From Lottia gigantea (Eukaryota > Mollusca > Gastropoda > Lottiidae), in the NCBI RefSeq assembly GCF_000327385.1, contig NW_008710508.1, positions 789,914 to 853,913 on the forward strand: a stretch of 64,000 nt of DNA, given 5' to 3'. The translations under genes were made by a program, and so were the position numbers. The notes under the pieces were generated by a model, which made no database searches, had not been told where the DNA came from, and saw only the letters and a program-made list of their open reading frames with translations. Of this stretch, positions 38,856-52,300 are shown piece by piece. Each line of letters starts with the position of its first letter. Position 1 is the first letter of the stretch.

Positions 38856-41800
38856 ATGCCTCTTAATCTCTTCGGGAACAAGTTTTCACCAAAGAAGACA
38901 CCACCAAGAAGAGCTCAATCCTTATCTAATCTACATTTAGACTCAACACAATCTCAAGCTGAATTTGGTTTAGATTGTAATAATGTTAAGGTGAACCTAG
39001 GGGGAAATGAAGTTACTTTTGAAAATGGTCATTGGATTCAAGGTGAACTTACTGTTTCTTTCTTACACATAAAGATATCAAAATATTTGTAGTAGGTCCT
39101 CACTGGTATATATTTATGGATTGTAATAAAAGGATGTATTACATGTTGAACATCATTTCTTCTAATGGTATTCAGACATTATCCCTCAACCTCATTAAAT
39201 GTACTTTGTGTTTTGTAGAAAGTGCAGGTGGAGGTGCTGGTCATCATGAAGTTATAAGATTGCAGAAACATAACCAACAGTTACAAGAAGAAAATAATTT
39301 TCTCAAATTAAAGCTAGATATATTATTAGATATGGTGAGCCTTATGTGGTCTTCTTCACTCTCATCCAATTTATCAATGATGGTTTTTATACGCCCACAT
39401 GAATATGTGGTCGTATATTGTCGTTGCCCCTGTCTGTCGGTCCGTCCATCAACATTTCTTGTGAGCACTATAGAGACTACAGTTTTTATCTGATTTTGAT
39501 AAAACTTTGTGTGATGCTTTAGATTGATAAGATCTCGATCAAGTTCGAAGTTGACATATTTTCGATGAACGGTTTTTGAGATATTGCCCTTGACTTAGAA
39601 CGCCTTGAAATTTGTTAAAAATTGTTCGTGAGCAGGATTGAAGCTACAGTTTTCAACCGATTCTGATGAAACTTGGTGTGATCATTGCAATTCATAAGAT
39701 CTCGGACAAGTTCTAACTTGACGCATTTGCGATGAATGGTTTTTGAGGTATTGCCCTTGACTTTGTTAAAACGTGTCGAAGTTTGTTCGTGAGCACAATA
39801 GAAGCTACAGTTTTCAACCGATTCTGATGAAACTTGGTGTGATCATTGAAATTGATAAGATCTCGGACAAGTTTTTAACTTGACACATTTTCGCTGAACG
39901 GTTTTTGAGTTATTGCCCTTGACTTTGTTAAAAAGCATCAAAATTAGTTAAAAATAGTTCGTGAGCAGGATTGAAGCTACAGTTTTCATCAGATTCTGAT
40001 CAAACTTGGCATAATCATTGGAATTGATAAGATATCGGACAAGTTCTAACTTGACGCATTTGCGATGAATGGTTTTTATACGCCCACATGAATATGTGGT
40101 CGTATATTGTCGTCGCCCCTGTCCATCGGTCCGTCCGTCAACATTTCTTGTGAGCACTATAGAGACTACAATTTTTATCTAATTTTGATAAAACTTGGTG
40201 TGATGCTTTAGATTGATGAGATCTCGGTCAAGTTCGAATTTGACATATTTTCGATGAACGGTTTTTGAGATATTGCCCCTGACTTAGAACGCCTTGAAAT
40301 TTGTTAAAAATTGTTCGTGAGCAGGATTGAAGCTACAGTTTTCATCCGATTCTGATGAAACTTGGTGTGATCATTGGAATTCATAAGATCTCGGACAAGT
40401 TCTAACTTGACGCATTTTTGATGAATGGTTTTTGAGTTATTGCCCTTGCCTTTATTAAAATGTGTTGAAATTTGTTAAAAATAGTTTGTGAGCAGGATTG
40501 ACGCTACAGTTTTCAACCGATTCTGATGAAACTTGGTGTGATCATTGAAATTGATAAGATCTCGGACAAGTTCTAACTTGACGCATTTTCGATGAAATCT
40601 TTTTGAGTTAATTCCATTAACTTACGAAAAACACGTTAAAATTTGTTTGTGAGCACAATAGTAGCTACAGTTTTCAACCGATTCTGATGAAACTTGGTGT
40701 GATCATTGGAATTGATAAGATCGCGGACAAGTTCTAACAAGAGATATTTTTGATGAACATTTTTTGAGTTATTCCCTTGACTTTGTAAACACGTGTCAAA
40801 AGTTGTTTTTTGCCCTTGATTAGAGCTGTGTGATTTAATTGTTTGTTGTATTTGGGTTATTGATATTTGACTTTAAAAAATTTTGTGGAATTATTCAGCA
40901 TAAATAATTTCTTCAATATGAGAAAATTCGTACTTTAGTCACTAAAGACTGTTTTATTATTTCTGACAGCTGCCAGTGGGCGTATGTTACCTTGCACTGC
41001 ATGCTATCTTTGAGTTATTGCCCTTGACTTTGTTAAAACATGTCAAAGTTTGTTCGTGAGCACAATAGAAGCTACAGTTTTCAACCGATTCTGATGAAAC
41101 TTGGTGTGATCATTGAAATTGATAAGATCTCGGACAAGTTTTAACTTGACGCATTTTCGCTGAATGGTTTTTGAGTTACTGCCCTTGACTTTGTAAAAAC
41201 GCGTCAACATGTGTTTGTGAGCACTATAGAAGCTACAGTTGTCAACCAAATTTGACAATAAATAATTGGCATAAATAATTTCTTCAATATGAGAAAATTC
41301 GTACTTTAGTCACTAAAGACTGTTTTATTATTTCTGACAGCTGCCAGTGGGCGTATGTTACCTTGCACTGCATGCTATCTTTGAGTTATTGCCCTTGACT
41401 TTGTTAAAACATGTCAAAGTTTGTTCGTGAGCACAATAGAAGCTACAGTTTTCAACCGATTCTGATGAAACTTGGTGTGATCATTGAAATTGATAAGATC
41501 TCGGACAAGTTTTAACTTGACGCATTTTCGCTGAATGGTTTTTGAGTTACTGCCCTTGACTTTGTAAAAACGCGTCAACATGTGTTTGTGAGCACTATAG
41601 AAGCTACAGTTGTCAACCAAATTTGATCAAACTTTTTATGATCATTGGAATTGATAAGATCTCGGACAAGTTCTATCTTAAGGCATTTTCAATGAACGCT
41701 TTCGGAGTTATTGCCCTTGACTTTGTAAAACGCTTCAAAATTTGTTTGTGAGCAAAATAGAAGCTACAGTTTTCAACCAATTCTGATGAAACTTGGTGTG

Positions 41801-42558
41801 ATCATTGGAATTGATCTTGGACAAGTTCTAACTTGAGATATTTTTGATGAACTTCTTTTGAGCTATTGCCCTTGACTTTGTAAACACGCGTCAAAGTTGT
41901 TTTTTGCCCTTGATTAGAGCTGTGTGATTTAATTGTTTGTTGTATTTGGGTTATTGATATTGATTTTAAAAAATTTTGTGGAATTACTCGGCATAAATAA
42001 CTGGCATATATATATGTAATTGAATTCAAACTAATAAAATTTCTTCAATATGAGAAAATTCATACTTTAGTCACTAAAGACTGTTTTAATATTTCTGACA
42101 GCTGCCAGTGGGCGTATGTTACCTTGCCTCGCAAGCTATCTTTGTACTATAGGCACAGATCAAAGCGTCAACAACGATTTGCCCACAATACACATTTAAT
42201 TTAGCGATTTGCCAAAGCACTTATCCAAATTGGCGCTCACAGCGCTTTGGTACCATTTGTTTAAGATTTGACATTGATAGCAAGTAAAAACATTTCAAAA
42301 ACTCGTTCTAAAATTATAAGAATAAAGACAGAAATATCATTTTTACCAGCATAAAACCTATTAACTCTAGTGGTTACTGACAGGACTGAGGACATCATTA
42401 TACATGTATTCAGTTCCAAGATCAGTGTAAGCATGAATTGATAATATAACTGATAATGACCATAACTGATCTTTTTTTTCTTACAGCTTGCAGAAACATC
42501 AGCCATCTCACATTTCCATGAAAATGAATTGAAACAATTGAGATTAAAAAAGAGATGA
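38856..42558 (+). CDS. CBY1: Chibby homologue CBY1, 124 residues, three coding exons
   Basis: Exons are 38856-39042, 39219-39334 and 42487-42558; phases join and total 375 nt. The N-terminus MPLNLFGNKFSPKKTPPRRA and SLSNLH match vertebrate Chibby, followed by VTFENGHWIQE. Exon 2 gives the coiled coil VIRLQKHNQQLQEENNFLKL, then KLDILLDM. The last exon adds LAETSAISHFHENELKQLRL, ending KKR. Human CBY1 has 126 residues. Chibby binds beta-catenin and lowers Wnt signalling, and it builds ciliary basal bodies with CBY-family partners; the coiled coil dimerises. Intron 2 (3.15 kb) consists mostly of repeat arrays, yet the exons look intact. A noncoding exon starting at 38811 after TTGACAG is likely. 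Confidence 0.93.
40078..41010 (+). mobile_element. Nested ATACGCCCAC-family copy with recoverable insertion site
   Basis: The interrupted host module reads GATGAATGGTTTTT before it and TTTGAGTTATTGCCC after it, so both boundaries can be bracketed. The copy runs from ATACGCCCAC to CTATCTT, 25 bp or so beyond the inner GTGGGCGTAT motif. Confidence 0.75.
40901..41642 (+). repeat. 371-bp recent tandem duplication
   Basis: The sequence starting TAAATAATTTCTTCAATATG at 40901 repeats at 41272. The two units look identical or nearly so through the 3' tail of one repeat copy and two following modules. Such identity between copies suggests very recent duplication. Confidence 0.75.
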
Positions 42559-43269
42559 GGTGAAGGTGATATCAGGGTTTTAAGATATTCCATTCATAAA
42601 GGCCACAAATAATTACAGCTATTATCATCAATCTCCGCGCACATCATTTTAATAATATAAATATCTAAATGACATGTCTTTTGTACCGTCCATTTTAGTT
42701 CTGTATATAGTTAATGTTATAATTTATATAATTTCTATAAAGTTTTTTATTAACAATTGTCTTTAATTATTTACTGATAAGAGCCATATTAAGTAAATGT
42801 CACTTATAGTTGGCAAAAGTTCCTTTGTACAGATCTGAGAGTCAGATATGAAAAAGAAATAGTTGAATGAAAATTGTTTATAGTTCCAAACGGGCTAAAA
42901 TACAAAATAACCTTTGATTATGTACAAGTTGTGAGGAAGTGAAACCCAAAGTATGACCATTTGAAAACCTATATAGGTAATTACTATTTCTTTATGCAAA
43001 CATTTCCATTTCTCAGAGAAAACACCAAAATATTCTACACTTTGTCTCAGGAGACTACAGTAGATCATAAGAATGGATTATGTATGCACTATTATCTAAC
43101 TTTACAATATCATCATCATTATCTTGCTATTAATTGCCAAGTCACAAAATAATATTGAATAAAGGTAATAAAAATTTATGAATACAATATCTTTCTAGCA
43201 GTTAATTTAACACAATTAAAACACAATTATTATTAATATCACAAATATTATTGTTCCAATCTATCACTA
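42559..43269. other. Convergent 3' flanks of CBY1 and TOP3A
   Basis: The two genes end tail to tail about 710 bp apart. The stretch is AT-rich, contains AATAAA-like signals on both strands (for example AATAAAGG near 43157), and has no further gene. Confidence 0.5.
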
Positions 43270-43301
43270 TTATCTTTGAGGACATGTTTTTCTTGTATGA
43301 C
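43270..43301 (-). other. TOP3A: TOP3A terminal micro-exon completing the CCHC zinc knuckle
   Basis: The previous exon ends [11 protein letters not shown] plus one base of the next codon, at a donor GAAG/GTGGGT. The 32-nt exon after acceptor TATTTTCAG adds HTRKTCPQR and a stop. Together they give C-x2-C-x4-H-x4-C, the same ending type as human TOP3A (CSLCHQPGHTRPFCPQNR). The phase fits exactly. The intron between is 1.9 kb and contains a Tc1-like element. Confidence 0.85.
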
Positions 43302-46300
43302 CTGAAAATACAATACATGTACACATATTACTAGATAAAGATAGTCCTATGATTTATGAGAGCTGAATTTTACCTTAGTTCAGTATTCATTTTACCACCA
43401 TTTACAATAGAAAAACTGACACAAACATAAATAATGCTGCTACTTTCTATAGATTCAATAGAGTTCTTCAATACAGTAATGAATCTAAACAGTGTTTTAT
43501 ATTGTAATATAAGTGTAATATAAACTAGTGTCCAACAGAAACGATACCAACTTATTTTCAAAATTGTTTTTTACTAAGTGAATTGTCTAATATGAAAACA
43601 TGCCAATTTGTATTGCACATCCCAAACACAGCATAGTCGATAAAAATACCGGGAACATGTGATCACTTCCAGGAAAAAACGTAAATTTCATGAAAGTGAC
43701 ATTTCCCTCTCTAGCATGTTCTGCACGTGCATAAAAACTGTATAAAACGGCTGATAAGACACGTTGATATCACAGCAACAAAAAGAACACAAGATATGCC
43801 ACGTTTGACAGCCATCGAGAGAGAGAGAGAGAGAGAGAGCCGTTGGAATGGTCCAACAAGGAGCGACACACGTCGACGTCGCCAGAAGGTTGGGCTGCGC
43901 ACGCATCACTATCACCAGGTTGATGCAGCGGTTACGTCAGACAGGTCAGACGTCAGACAGGCCCAGGATTGGAAGACCACGAGTAACCACTCCCCGTGAA
44001 GATCATTACATTCGGGTATTACACCTGAGGACCCGCACCATAACAGCGACGTCCACGGCGGCTACAGCACTGGGAAACAGGATCAGTCGACAGACCGTCT
44101 ACAGGAGACTATGGCAGTTTGGTATCCGGCCACGTCATCTCTACCGCGGACCGCTCCTGACGCCTCGACACCGGAACAACAAACTGATCTGGGCCAGACG
44201 AGTTCGACGTTGGCAACGGCGGGACTGGGCACGTGTTATGTTCTCTGATGAGAGCAGATTCCTCATCTTCAAAAACGATGGACGGCAGCTTGTATTCCGA
44301 CGAATTGGTGAACGTTTGGCGCCTAACAGTATCCAACAGGTCCGGCCGTTTGGAGGTGGAGGGTTAATGGTTTGGGGTGGCATATGTGGTGACGTCAAAA
44401 CGAGGCTTGTCGTAATTCGTGGAAACCTGAATGCACAGCGTTATATTGATGACATCCTACGGCCTGTTGTGGTTCCCTTTATTCAGCAACAGCCTCGTGG
44501 ACTCCTTTTCCAACATGACAATGCAAGGCCACACACAGCAAGATTGACACAGAACTTCCTTGCCAACGCCAACGTACAGGTTTTGCCATGGCCCGCATGT
44601 TCACCGGACATGAATCCCATCGAGCACTTATGGGACCACCTCGATCGGCAAATCCGACGTCGCCGTGTGCCTCCAGTCAACAACCAGGACTTGGAACGAT
44701 ATTTCCTCGAGGAATGTAACGCATCACTCCCAACGTCATCATACGTTTGACGGCATCAGTCCGTAGGCGTGTTCTGGCATGTATTGATGCTCACGGTGGA
44801 CATACCCGCTACTGACTTGACTTTGTGACGTGTGGTGTGACATTTCCCGTTGTTTCTGTGATCAGTGCTCTAACGAAATGTTCTTTTTTCGACCCCACCC
44901 ATCTTTAAAGGCTTGTCATATTGGTTGTACAGATTTTATTGAAATGAAATTTTTGTACAGATGTTGTGAAAGGATTTCTCAAAAGCATAACACCAATCCT
45001 AAACTTCTACATTGTTTAGTTCTTCTTTTATGTCGTTGCAAACAGGTGGTATCGCTTCTTTTGAACACAGGTGGTATCGATTCTTTTGAACACTAGTTTA
45101 GTAATTTTTTTCAATTAAGGAATCATGTCTGATTTATTGTGAACATGTACAATAAGGCTTGTTACTGCCTTTAACTTAAATCTGGTTTAACTCCTTCAAT
45201 ATCCGTAGTGTTGGATGTAAAATGTAGAATTACCCACCTTCAACATGACATATTCCACATTTCCGTTTCTTAGTAGCACCATCTTGGGGTCCAGCCCCAC
45301 CCTGTTGTTTGTTTTTATATGTACTACCATTATTTGTCCAGCCTATTATGATAAAATGTGAATTGTGTTTGAAACTCTAGTAAGCCGACCTTGAATCAGT
45401 ATAAATTGTGATTGAGTGAGCATATTAACTTGATATTGAAAACATAGATATGTCCTACATTTATTTGATAGTATCGGTAATCATTATGAAAACAAATTAT
45501 TACCTGTGCCACCCCCACCATTCCCAGGAGGTTGATCAGCCCATTGAAAAAATCCACATCCTTCATTTCTAGGCTTAGGACAACCATAGAATGATTTGCC
45601 TTTGTTTGGTCCTTCTTTCTGTACTACTAAACTAATAAACAAAACATATAAAATTTGGAAATAAAAAGCTTTAACATTCTGACATGTTGAATGAATCATG
45701 AAAGAAGTGAATCTTGAACATCAGGTTTGATATATAATATTTTCCCATAAAAATTACAAAATTAACATGCTTACATTCTTGATAATTACATAGAAATCAC
45801 TTGTCCAATATATTGATAAAAATATAAAGAAGTTGTTTTAAACTCTTAAATAATAAGAAAATAGATACTTTCACAGTTAACAATCCTCTTACCTTCTAGC
45901 TTCAACATTACAGTTACACTGAACATTATCTGTATTATTAACTTGTCTATTAAAACTAGTTTGATTGATATTTCCATCATTCCTGTCAATACAGCATATA
46001 ATAAAACAATTAATGGTTTGATTAACAAAAACAATTTTTGCAGTTGAGAATTCATAATTTGCTTTCATGCAGTTGAACCAAAGATCTCCGCAACTAAAAT
46101 CTCTGTCTCAAGTCGTAGTACTTACTAAAACATGAAACATACCTATGTGTAAAATTATTACTTGAATTGTTATTAGGATTGTTCTCATCTGCCCATAGAA
46201 AGAAATTACACCCAGTACCTTGGGGTTTACTACATTTATAAAACTGACGACCTATAATTATAAATTCAAACACAATAAAACTAGCCATCTGAAAATAATA

Positions 46301-49300
46301 CTCAACAACACAGGAGAGTAAAAAAATATTTTATTTTGTGGGAGATGGAGGATTAATGATAAGCCCAATAAAGATCTACAGAACTAGACAAGATACACAA
46401 CAGGACAGGACATTATTATTGTACTGTACATACATCTCAAATAGTTCTGCATGCTACAATGAATCTTCCATAGCAAGGAATGAGGGATCCTTAATGCCCT
46501 GATCAGTGCTTTAAAGGGTCAAAAATATTTACTTATTTACTCATTTCATTAGAATAAAGATCATAACATACCTTGATTCGGTCCATCTTTTCTGACAGTT
46601 AATAACAATCCATCTTCGCCACAATTACAGACAATAGTAGTACTACCTGTATTACAATCATCTCTACCATTATTAAAACTATTATCTCTATTGTTTAATG
46701 GTGCTCTTCCATTCTGAACTGGGTAATCACCATTTTGATTTTGAGGTCTATTGTTCTGATAAGGCATTGTGTTTTGAAGTTTATTGTTTTGATGAGGCAC
46801 TGTATTTTGAGATCTATTGTTCTGAAAAGGCACAGTTGTTTGGTGAGGTCTATTGTTCTGATAAGGCACTGTGTTTTGATTATTATGATGTCTATTATTC
46901 TGAGTTCTACTATTTTGTGTTGGTGGTCTACTGTTTCCACCATTATTAGCACCTGTAAGAAATAATTTTACTGTCAAACTAATTATTAATTAAACATACT
47001 GTTTCTTTAATTGTATAAACCTCAAGATTGATTATTCATTATAGACTCACTTCTTAGGGTCTGGCACAGGGTTAACTTCACAAGCATTGCAGTTATTCTG
47101 CTAAACAATAGGGCATTGCCTCTGATATTTATAAGACAATTGTTAGATATTTAAATTTTACAAGTCGTTATGAAGTAAATTTAAAGCCTAAATATCAAAG
47201 TTCCATTTATTAACTACCGGTACCTTGATTAATAAATTTAGAAATATTAAAGACTTCATTGACCATTTCATCACATCCACCAATACATATACTATCTCTA
47301 TAAAATAAAACATAATATGTTATATTAATTGGGCGTAGACTCAAAACCAATTACATTAAATTGCATCAATCTTCATAAATTTACCAAGTTAAATCCTTAT
47401 ATGTTGGAATCTCTAGCTTACTTGTTGACAAACTGATGCATGTATGTGTTTAGCAGTCAAATTTAAACTGGTATGAAATTCCACATGAGAGTTCCACTTA
47501 CAGTACTTTCAAGATAAGTTGATTCCTAATAAAAGCTTATCATTTTGTAAATACCAGAACTATTATTTACGTGCTTTAATCAAGGTACATGTTATTAATT
47601 TTAGCATGAAACTAGATGCGCAAACATGCTAAAAGCTTGGCTAGAAAGTAACATTTTTCAAAGATAAACTCAATGTTCAAGTAAACCCTTCTATCTATTC
47701 TTTTAGCTTTAACATTAATTTTTGTTCAAAACTGTAAACTTACTCTACTTGTATCATTGGAGGCACTGATCCTCTTTTATATTTAAACTTCATTTTATTT
47801 ACATTGGTACACTGAAATAATAAGTTAACAAATAGTTAACAAAAAAGAAAAGGTGATGTTATTTAGTTTGTAAAATAAATATGTTAAATTTCAGTTGTCT
47901 GTGTACAAAAATGTGTGAAATCTAGGGAATATAAGAAATTGTACCTTATCACAAACTGACTCCTCTACACTGGCTTCTAATATAAAATCAGGCAACCATA
48001 TTACATTTTTACAATCAGGATATCCCATACAACCAACAAAATACCTGTAATAACATTATTGATATCATATTTTACTAGTGATTTACTTTAGAAACCATGT
48101 TTGTCAAACTTTAAACTTTATAATACAACAATGATAGCTGTACACCAGTTAATAAAATATTCAAGTAACAATTTAAAATGTTAACCTTATTACCCTTTGC
48201 AATCTTTTTTAGATTTTAAAGCCATATCTTGTGAACATCTTGGACAAGGTCTAACTCGTGACTGTACAGATGGTAGAGACGTCTCTGTAGCTGTAAATTG
48301 TGTAGCTTCACCTAAATATTGTGCCAGGGCTTCATCTAGTTTCATAGCCTACAGAAATAATTCAAGTATGAAACCCTTTTTTCATGAAAATGAACAGTTT
48401 TTCACCAAGCAATGTCAATTATTTATTTTATTGGCAACATATTCTGATATAATTTTCAAGACATTTTAACAAATGTTTATGTTAATTTAAGGAAGCAACA
48501 ATATATTATGCTTATCTGTCACCAGTAGCGGAGCCAAAGTGGGGGCAGCCATCTCCCTCACAACCTCAAAAACAAGTTTTCTGGGCCATAATCTCATAAC
48601 TAGGATAGACATTTCGGCAATCTCAAATGTCCCCCCCCCCCACCCTCCCCCACCCTTCCACTGTCTGTCACCCATTACATTGTTTTCATAAAAAATATTG
48701 AAAATTTTTAATACAACAAATGACAAGAGAAGTAACTCTGTAATATAGATAACAGTAATTAATATATAGAGATATAAGCCTACCTGATCACATGCCTGTA
48801 TAAACACTTCTCTGTATTTTGATATTTGCTCTTGTAAAGCCACTAAAATTAATGAAGTAAATAATTAAGTAACCAGTTGATATTAACTATGAATTCATCA
48901 AATAACAGAATGTATATTTCTGTAATAGCTGTTTAGAAGTTGTAGTGTCAGTATATGATCAAGATAGTATTCAGTAATGAAGATAATACTTACAATCTTT
49001 GTTCTTTTTCCCTTCACAAATTCTGAAAATTGAGACAAAAATAATAAGGGGAGAATCAAATCAATAATCTATTGTTACTCTGTCATCCAAATATTTTAAA
49101 AGAATGATTATCTTATCAAAACTTACAATTTTAAGTCATTTTCTAAATTTGCTCTTAAATTTGGTTTCGACATCTCATATCCCATGGAATCATAGCCTAC
49201 AAGTAAATTGCATTTGTTCTCAAAATCTATAATAGATGTGTCATTAATATATTTAGTTGAGCTTGTTTTAACTAATCTTACTATTTATAAATAATTAAAT

Positions 49301-52300
49301 ATAGAGATAAATGTAGCTGAATCATCATTTTCTAGATGAAACATAGATTAGAAGAAAACATTTCAACAAGATTGAGTTAAACACTTCAATAGTTACTAAC
49401 CTTCCACTAATCCCATACCAAGATGACCAGGAACAAATCTACCATCAGGTCTTAAACCTACATATGATCTATTCTTGATTGTTTCTATATGTTCAGCATG
49501 GGTAGCATCTGTACCTAAAATAGTAATACTGTGGGTAATTGGATAGAAATAAATTTAAATGCCGGTTACTTTAGACTTCAAAAACTTGTATTCAGTCTCA
49601 TGACCACTACCCATTCAATAACTCAAAGATAGTGGACCACAGCCATATACGCCCACGACGGCATGCGAATGGTAAAAACGAAACATCCATTTTAAATTTC
49701 ATCAAAATCGGTTGAAAACTAAGAGAGTAATAGCATATTCAAGATTTTGGGGCAAGGGCAATAACTCTGCTTCTAACGGTCGAAAATAGCTCAAATTCAA
49801 ACTTGATCTTCGTTTTATGAATATGTATACACATACCGAATTTCATTTGATTCCATCAAAAAATCTAGCAAATGTTGACGGACGGACAGAACGGCGGACG
49901 GACAGGGGTGCAGACAATATACGTCCACATAGAGAGAGATGTGGGCGTATGAAAATACTAATAATTACAAATTACTGTTGAAAAAAATCTAAAGTTCATA
50001 GTTTAATAACTTTGCTAGTAGCATGTTGAACTGTCGTCTGCTAGGTGATTTGATGGGTTCGAATCACCTTCTTTTGAGAGTCAGCTCCTCTTGCAAATCT
50101 TTTAAGAGTGACACTTACCTATTCCATGTTTATCCATTAAAGATATAAGATCAGCTTCTGAAAGTAGTGGTGGGGCTGAAGTTTCTCCACTTACCATCTA
50201 AAAAATTAGAGAAATGTTAAAAACTTGATCAACATTTTAATCTGATGGAAGGTAATCAGTCAAAAATATCATAATCTGTGAACTGATAAAAAAAACATTA
50301 CAGGGATAATCAGTTCATAAGTTGATAAAGATAATCTGAGAAATTGTTTAAGAAACCAGTTATCATTATCTGAAGATAATAAATAATCAGTCATGAAGAC
50401 AGTCAGTCAAATGGATAATTAAAAATGAAATGAATGTAGTCTTATGTCCTACTTTTCTGCACCATGTGGGCTAATGAAGACATGCAACACCATGCAGGGT
50501 GCAATGAGGGAAATTCTTCCAGGACAGCGGCATTAGCCTGATCTTTTATCGATTTCCAACTGACAAGGGATTTTTAACATGCACAGCCTGTAGAACACAG
50601 GGCCTCAGTTTATTGTCCCATTCGAACAAGAAGATGCTTTTTTTCATGTCAGTCCCTGTGATCATCACTGACAGGGGGAAACCGGGTTGCAAATCCGAAG
50701 GTATTAACTCAACCTATGCCAGTATTGAACTGAACAAGCATCTAACTCACTGAGCCATCGCAGCTTCAGTGCATAAATTAGAAATCAGATATAAAGATTT
50801 ATAACTAAAAAGATTACCTCAATAGACGATGGCTCAAATTTATCACCTACATTATAGACTGGAATTTCCTACAATATAAAACAAACTGTAAAGAGTTCAG
50901 TATAAGTATGATAAAAATCAATAAATGAAATACAGCTTCAGACATTATACAATATACTGTGCTCAAGATAAATATAACACTGTAAGGAAGGAAAAGTATA
51001 AATCATTGACAATCTACAGAAAACAGACGTAATAATCAAGAGGCTCAACCCAAACATGATATAAATTGCATTTTTCTTAACAAAACATTGCACTAACCTT
51101 AGCATTCCATCTTTCATAAGGATAAACTTCTAAATAATTTTTGCCTATAATCATTAAACCAGAGGCTGTGAACTAAAAAAAATATACCGAGAAAACACTT
51201 TTGGTTTTATTCAAAATTCCTGCTTCGAAAGAGTTTATTTGTGAAACATTTTATACTTAATGTAGCAAATATATCTAGAGAGTAAATGCCAAATAGCATA
51301 TGATTTTCTTTTCTTGAGCCATAACATATATATCTACCTGTTCTTCTGTAATATCAATATCTACAGTTGTTTCAAATCCTTGGGCATCTTGTGACACACA
51401 GGCTAGAAAATGACGTACTATAAACTCATATAGTTTCTGTTCATTACCCTAAAAAAAAAAAATACATTGGATTAATACTAGAGGAAAGCTGCTATATATC
51501 ATAATTCTCTATCACTAAGTTGCTAATAATTGAAACCTTAAAGACACAACTACCGGTGAATATAAATTAAAGAAATATACTGAATACATAAATTGAGAAG
51601 AAAGGATGAAAGTACCTGTAATGTAGCAGTATATTTAATAGGATGTATAGGGGGATGGGCATTATCTGTTTTATTACCATTTCTAGGATGAGGTCCATTT
51701 TGAAGAATACCTCGTGCAAACTCTGAAAGATAACAAGATGGGGTCACTTTTGTGACTTATTTCTACAATTATGATAAAAGAAATCAAGATATCCATATCA
51801 ATATTATTAATTCAATAAAAAAGAAGAAATCACTTAGCATACTATATTTATAAATATATTTATATAACAAAACCCAAGTACTAGCAACAAAATAAAACCC
51901 AAAATTTAAAACATTTTGTTAATAAATAACATACCTCCCCAGTTGGGATCTCGAGTTTGATCTTCAACTAGAGTAGTAAGATTGAGTTCTTTAGGAAAGA
52001 TATTAGTTTCTGTACGTGGGTAACTTATAAAACCATTAGTATATAACTTCTCAGCTATTTTCATTGTTTCTTTAGCATTTATACGTAACTTTCTTGAAGC
52101 AAGTTTCTCAAGTTCCTGCAAAAATTTCATTAAAAAAACTAATTTTCATGTAGCATTAGAATGAATCAAAATAAATTTTGGAGTGTGCTTGTCATTAATT
52201 TGTCAGCTCCAAAATATCTATTGGATCTCTTAACTCTCTAATTCGTATTGTACAAGATCCTCTACTTGTCTTAATCTTCCTGTACCAACAACAAAATATA

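Larger units (their letters stand above)
39389..42142 (+). repeat. Composite ATACGCCCAC-family array in CBY1 intron 2
   Basis: An outer copy starts TTTTTATACGCCCACATG and is interrupted by a second copy at 40078-41010, after which its modules resume (TTTGAGTTATTGCCCTTG). A 371-bp block is tandemly duplicated at about 40901-41271 and 41272-41642. The array ends at GGGCGTATGTTACC ... GCAAGCTATCTT. Many copies of the GTGAGC...AACTTGGTGTGATCATTG module are present. Confidence 0.8.

Noticed and set aside
36905-42142. CRISPR-like array
   Set aside because: Units are about 155-160 bp with gradual divergence and no short fixed repeat with unique spacers, and the setting is an animal intron.
42261-42593. 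A 110-residue minus-strand frame
   Set aside because: It is antisense to the last CBY1 exon and has no family resemblance.
46695-46965. Plus-strand and shifted minus-strand frames with repeated IVLIRHCVL-like peptides
   Set aside because: They are antisense and frame-shadow readings of the Asn/Gln-rich TOP3A exon.
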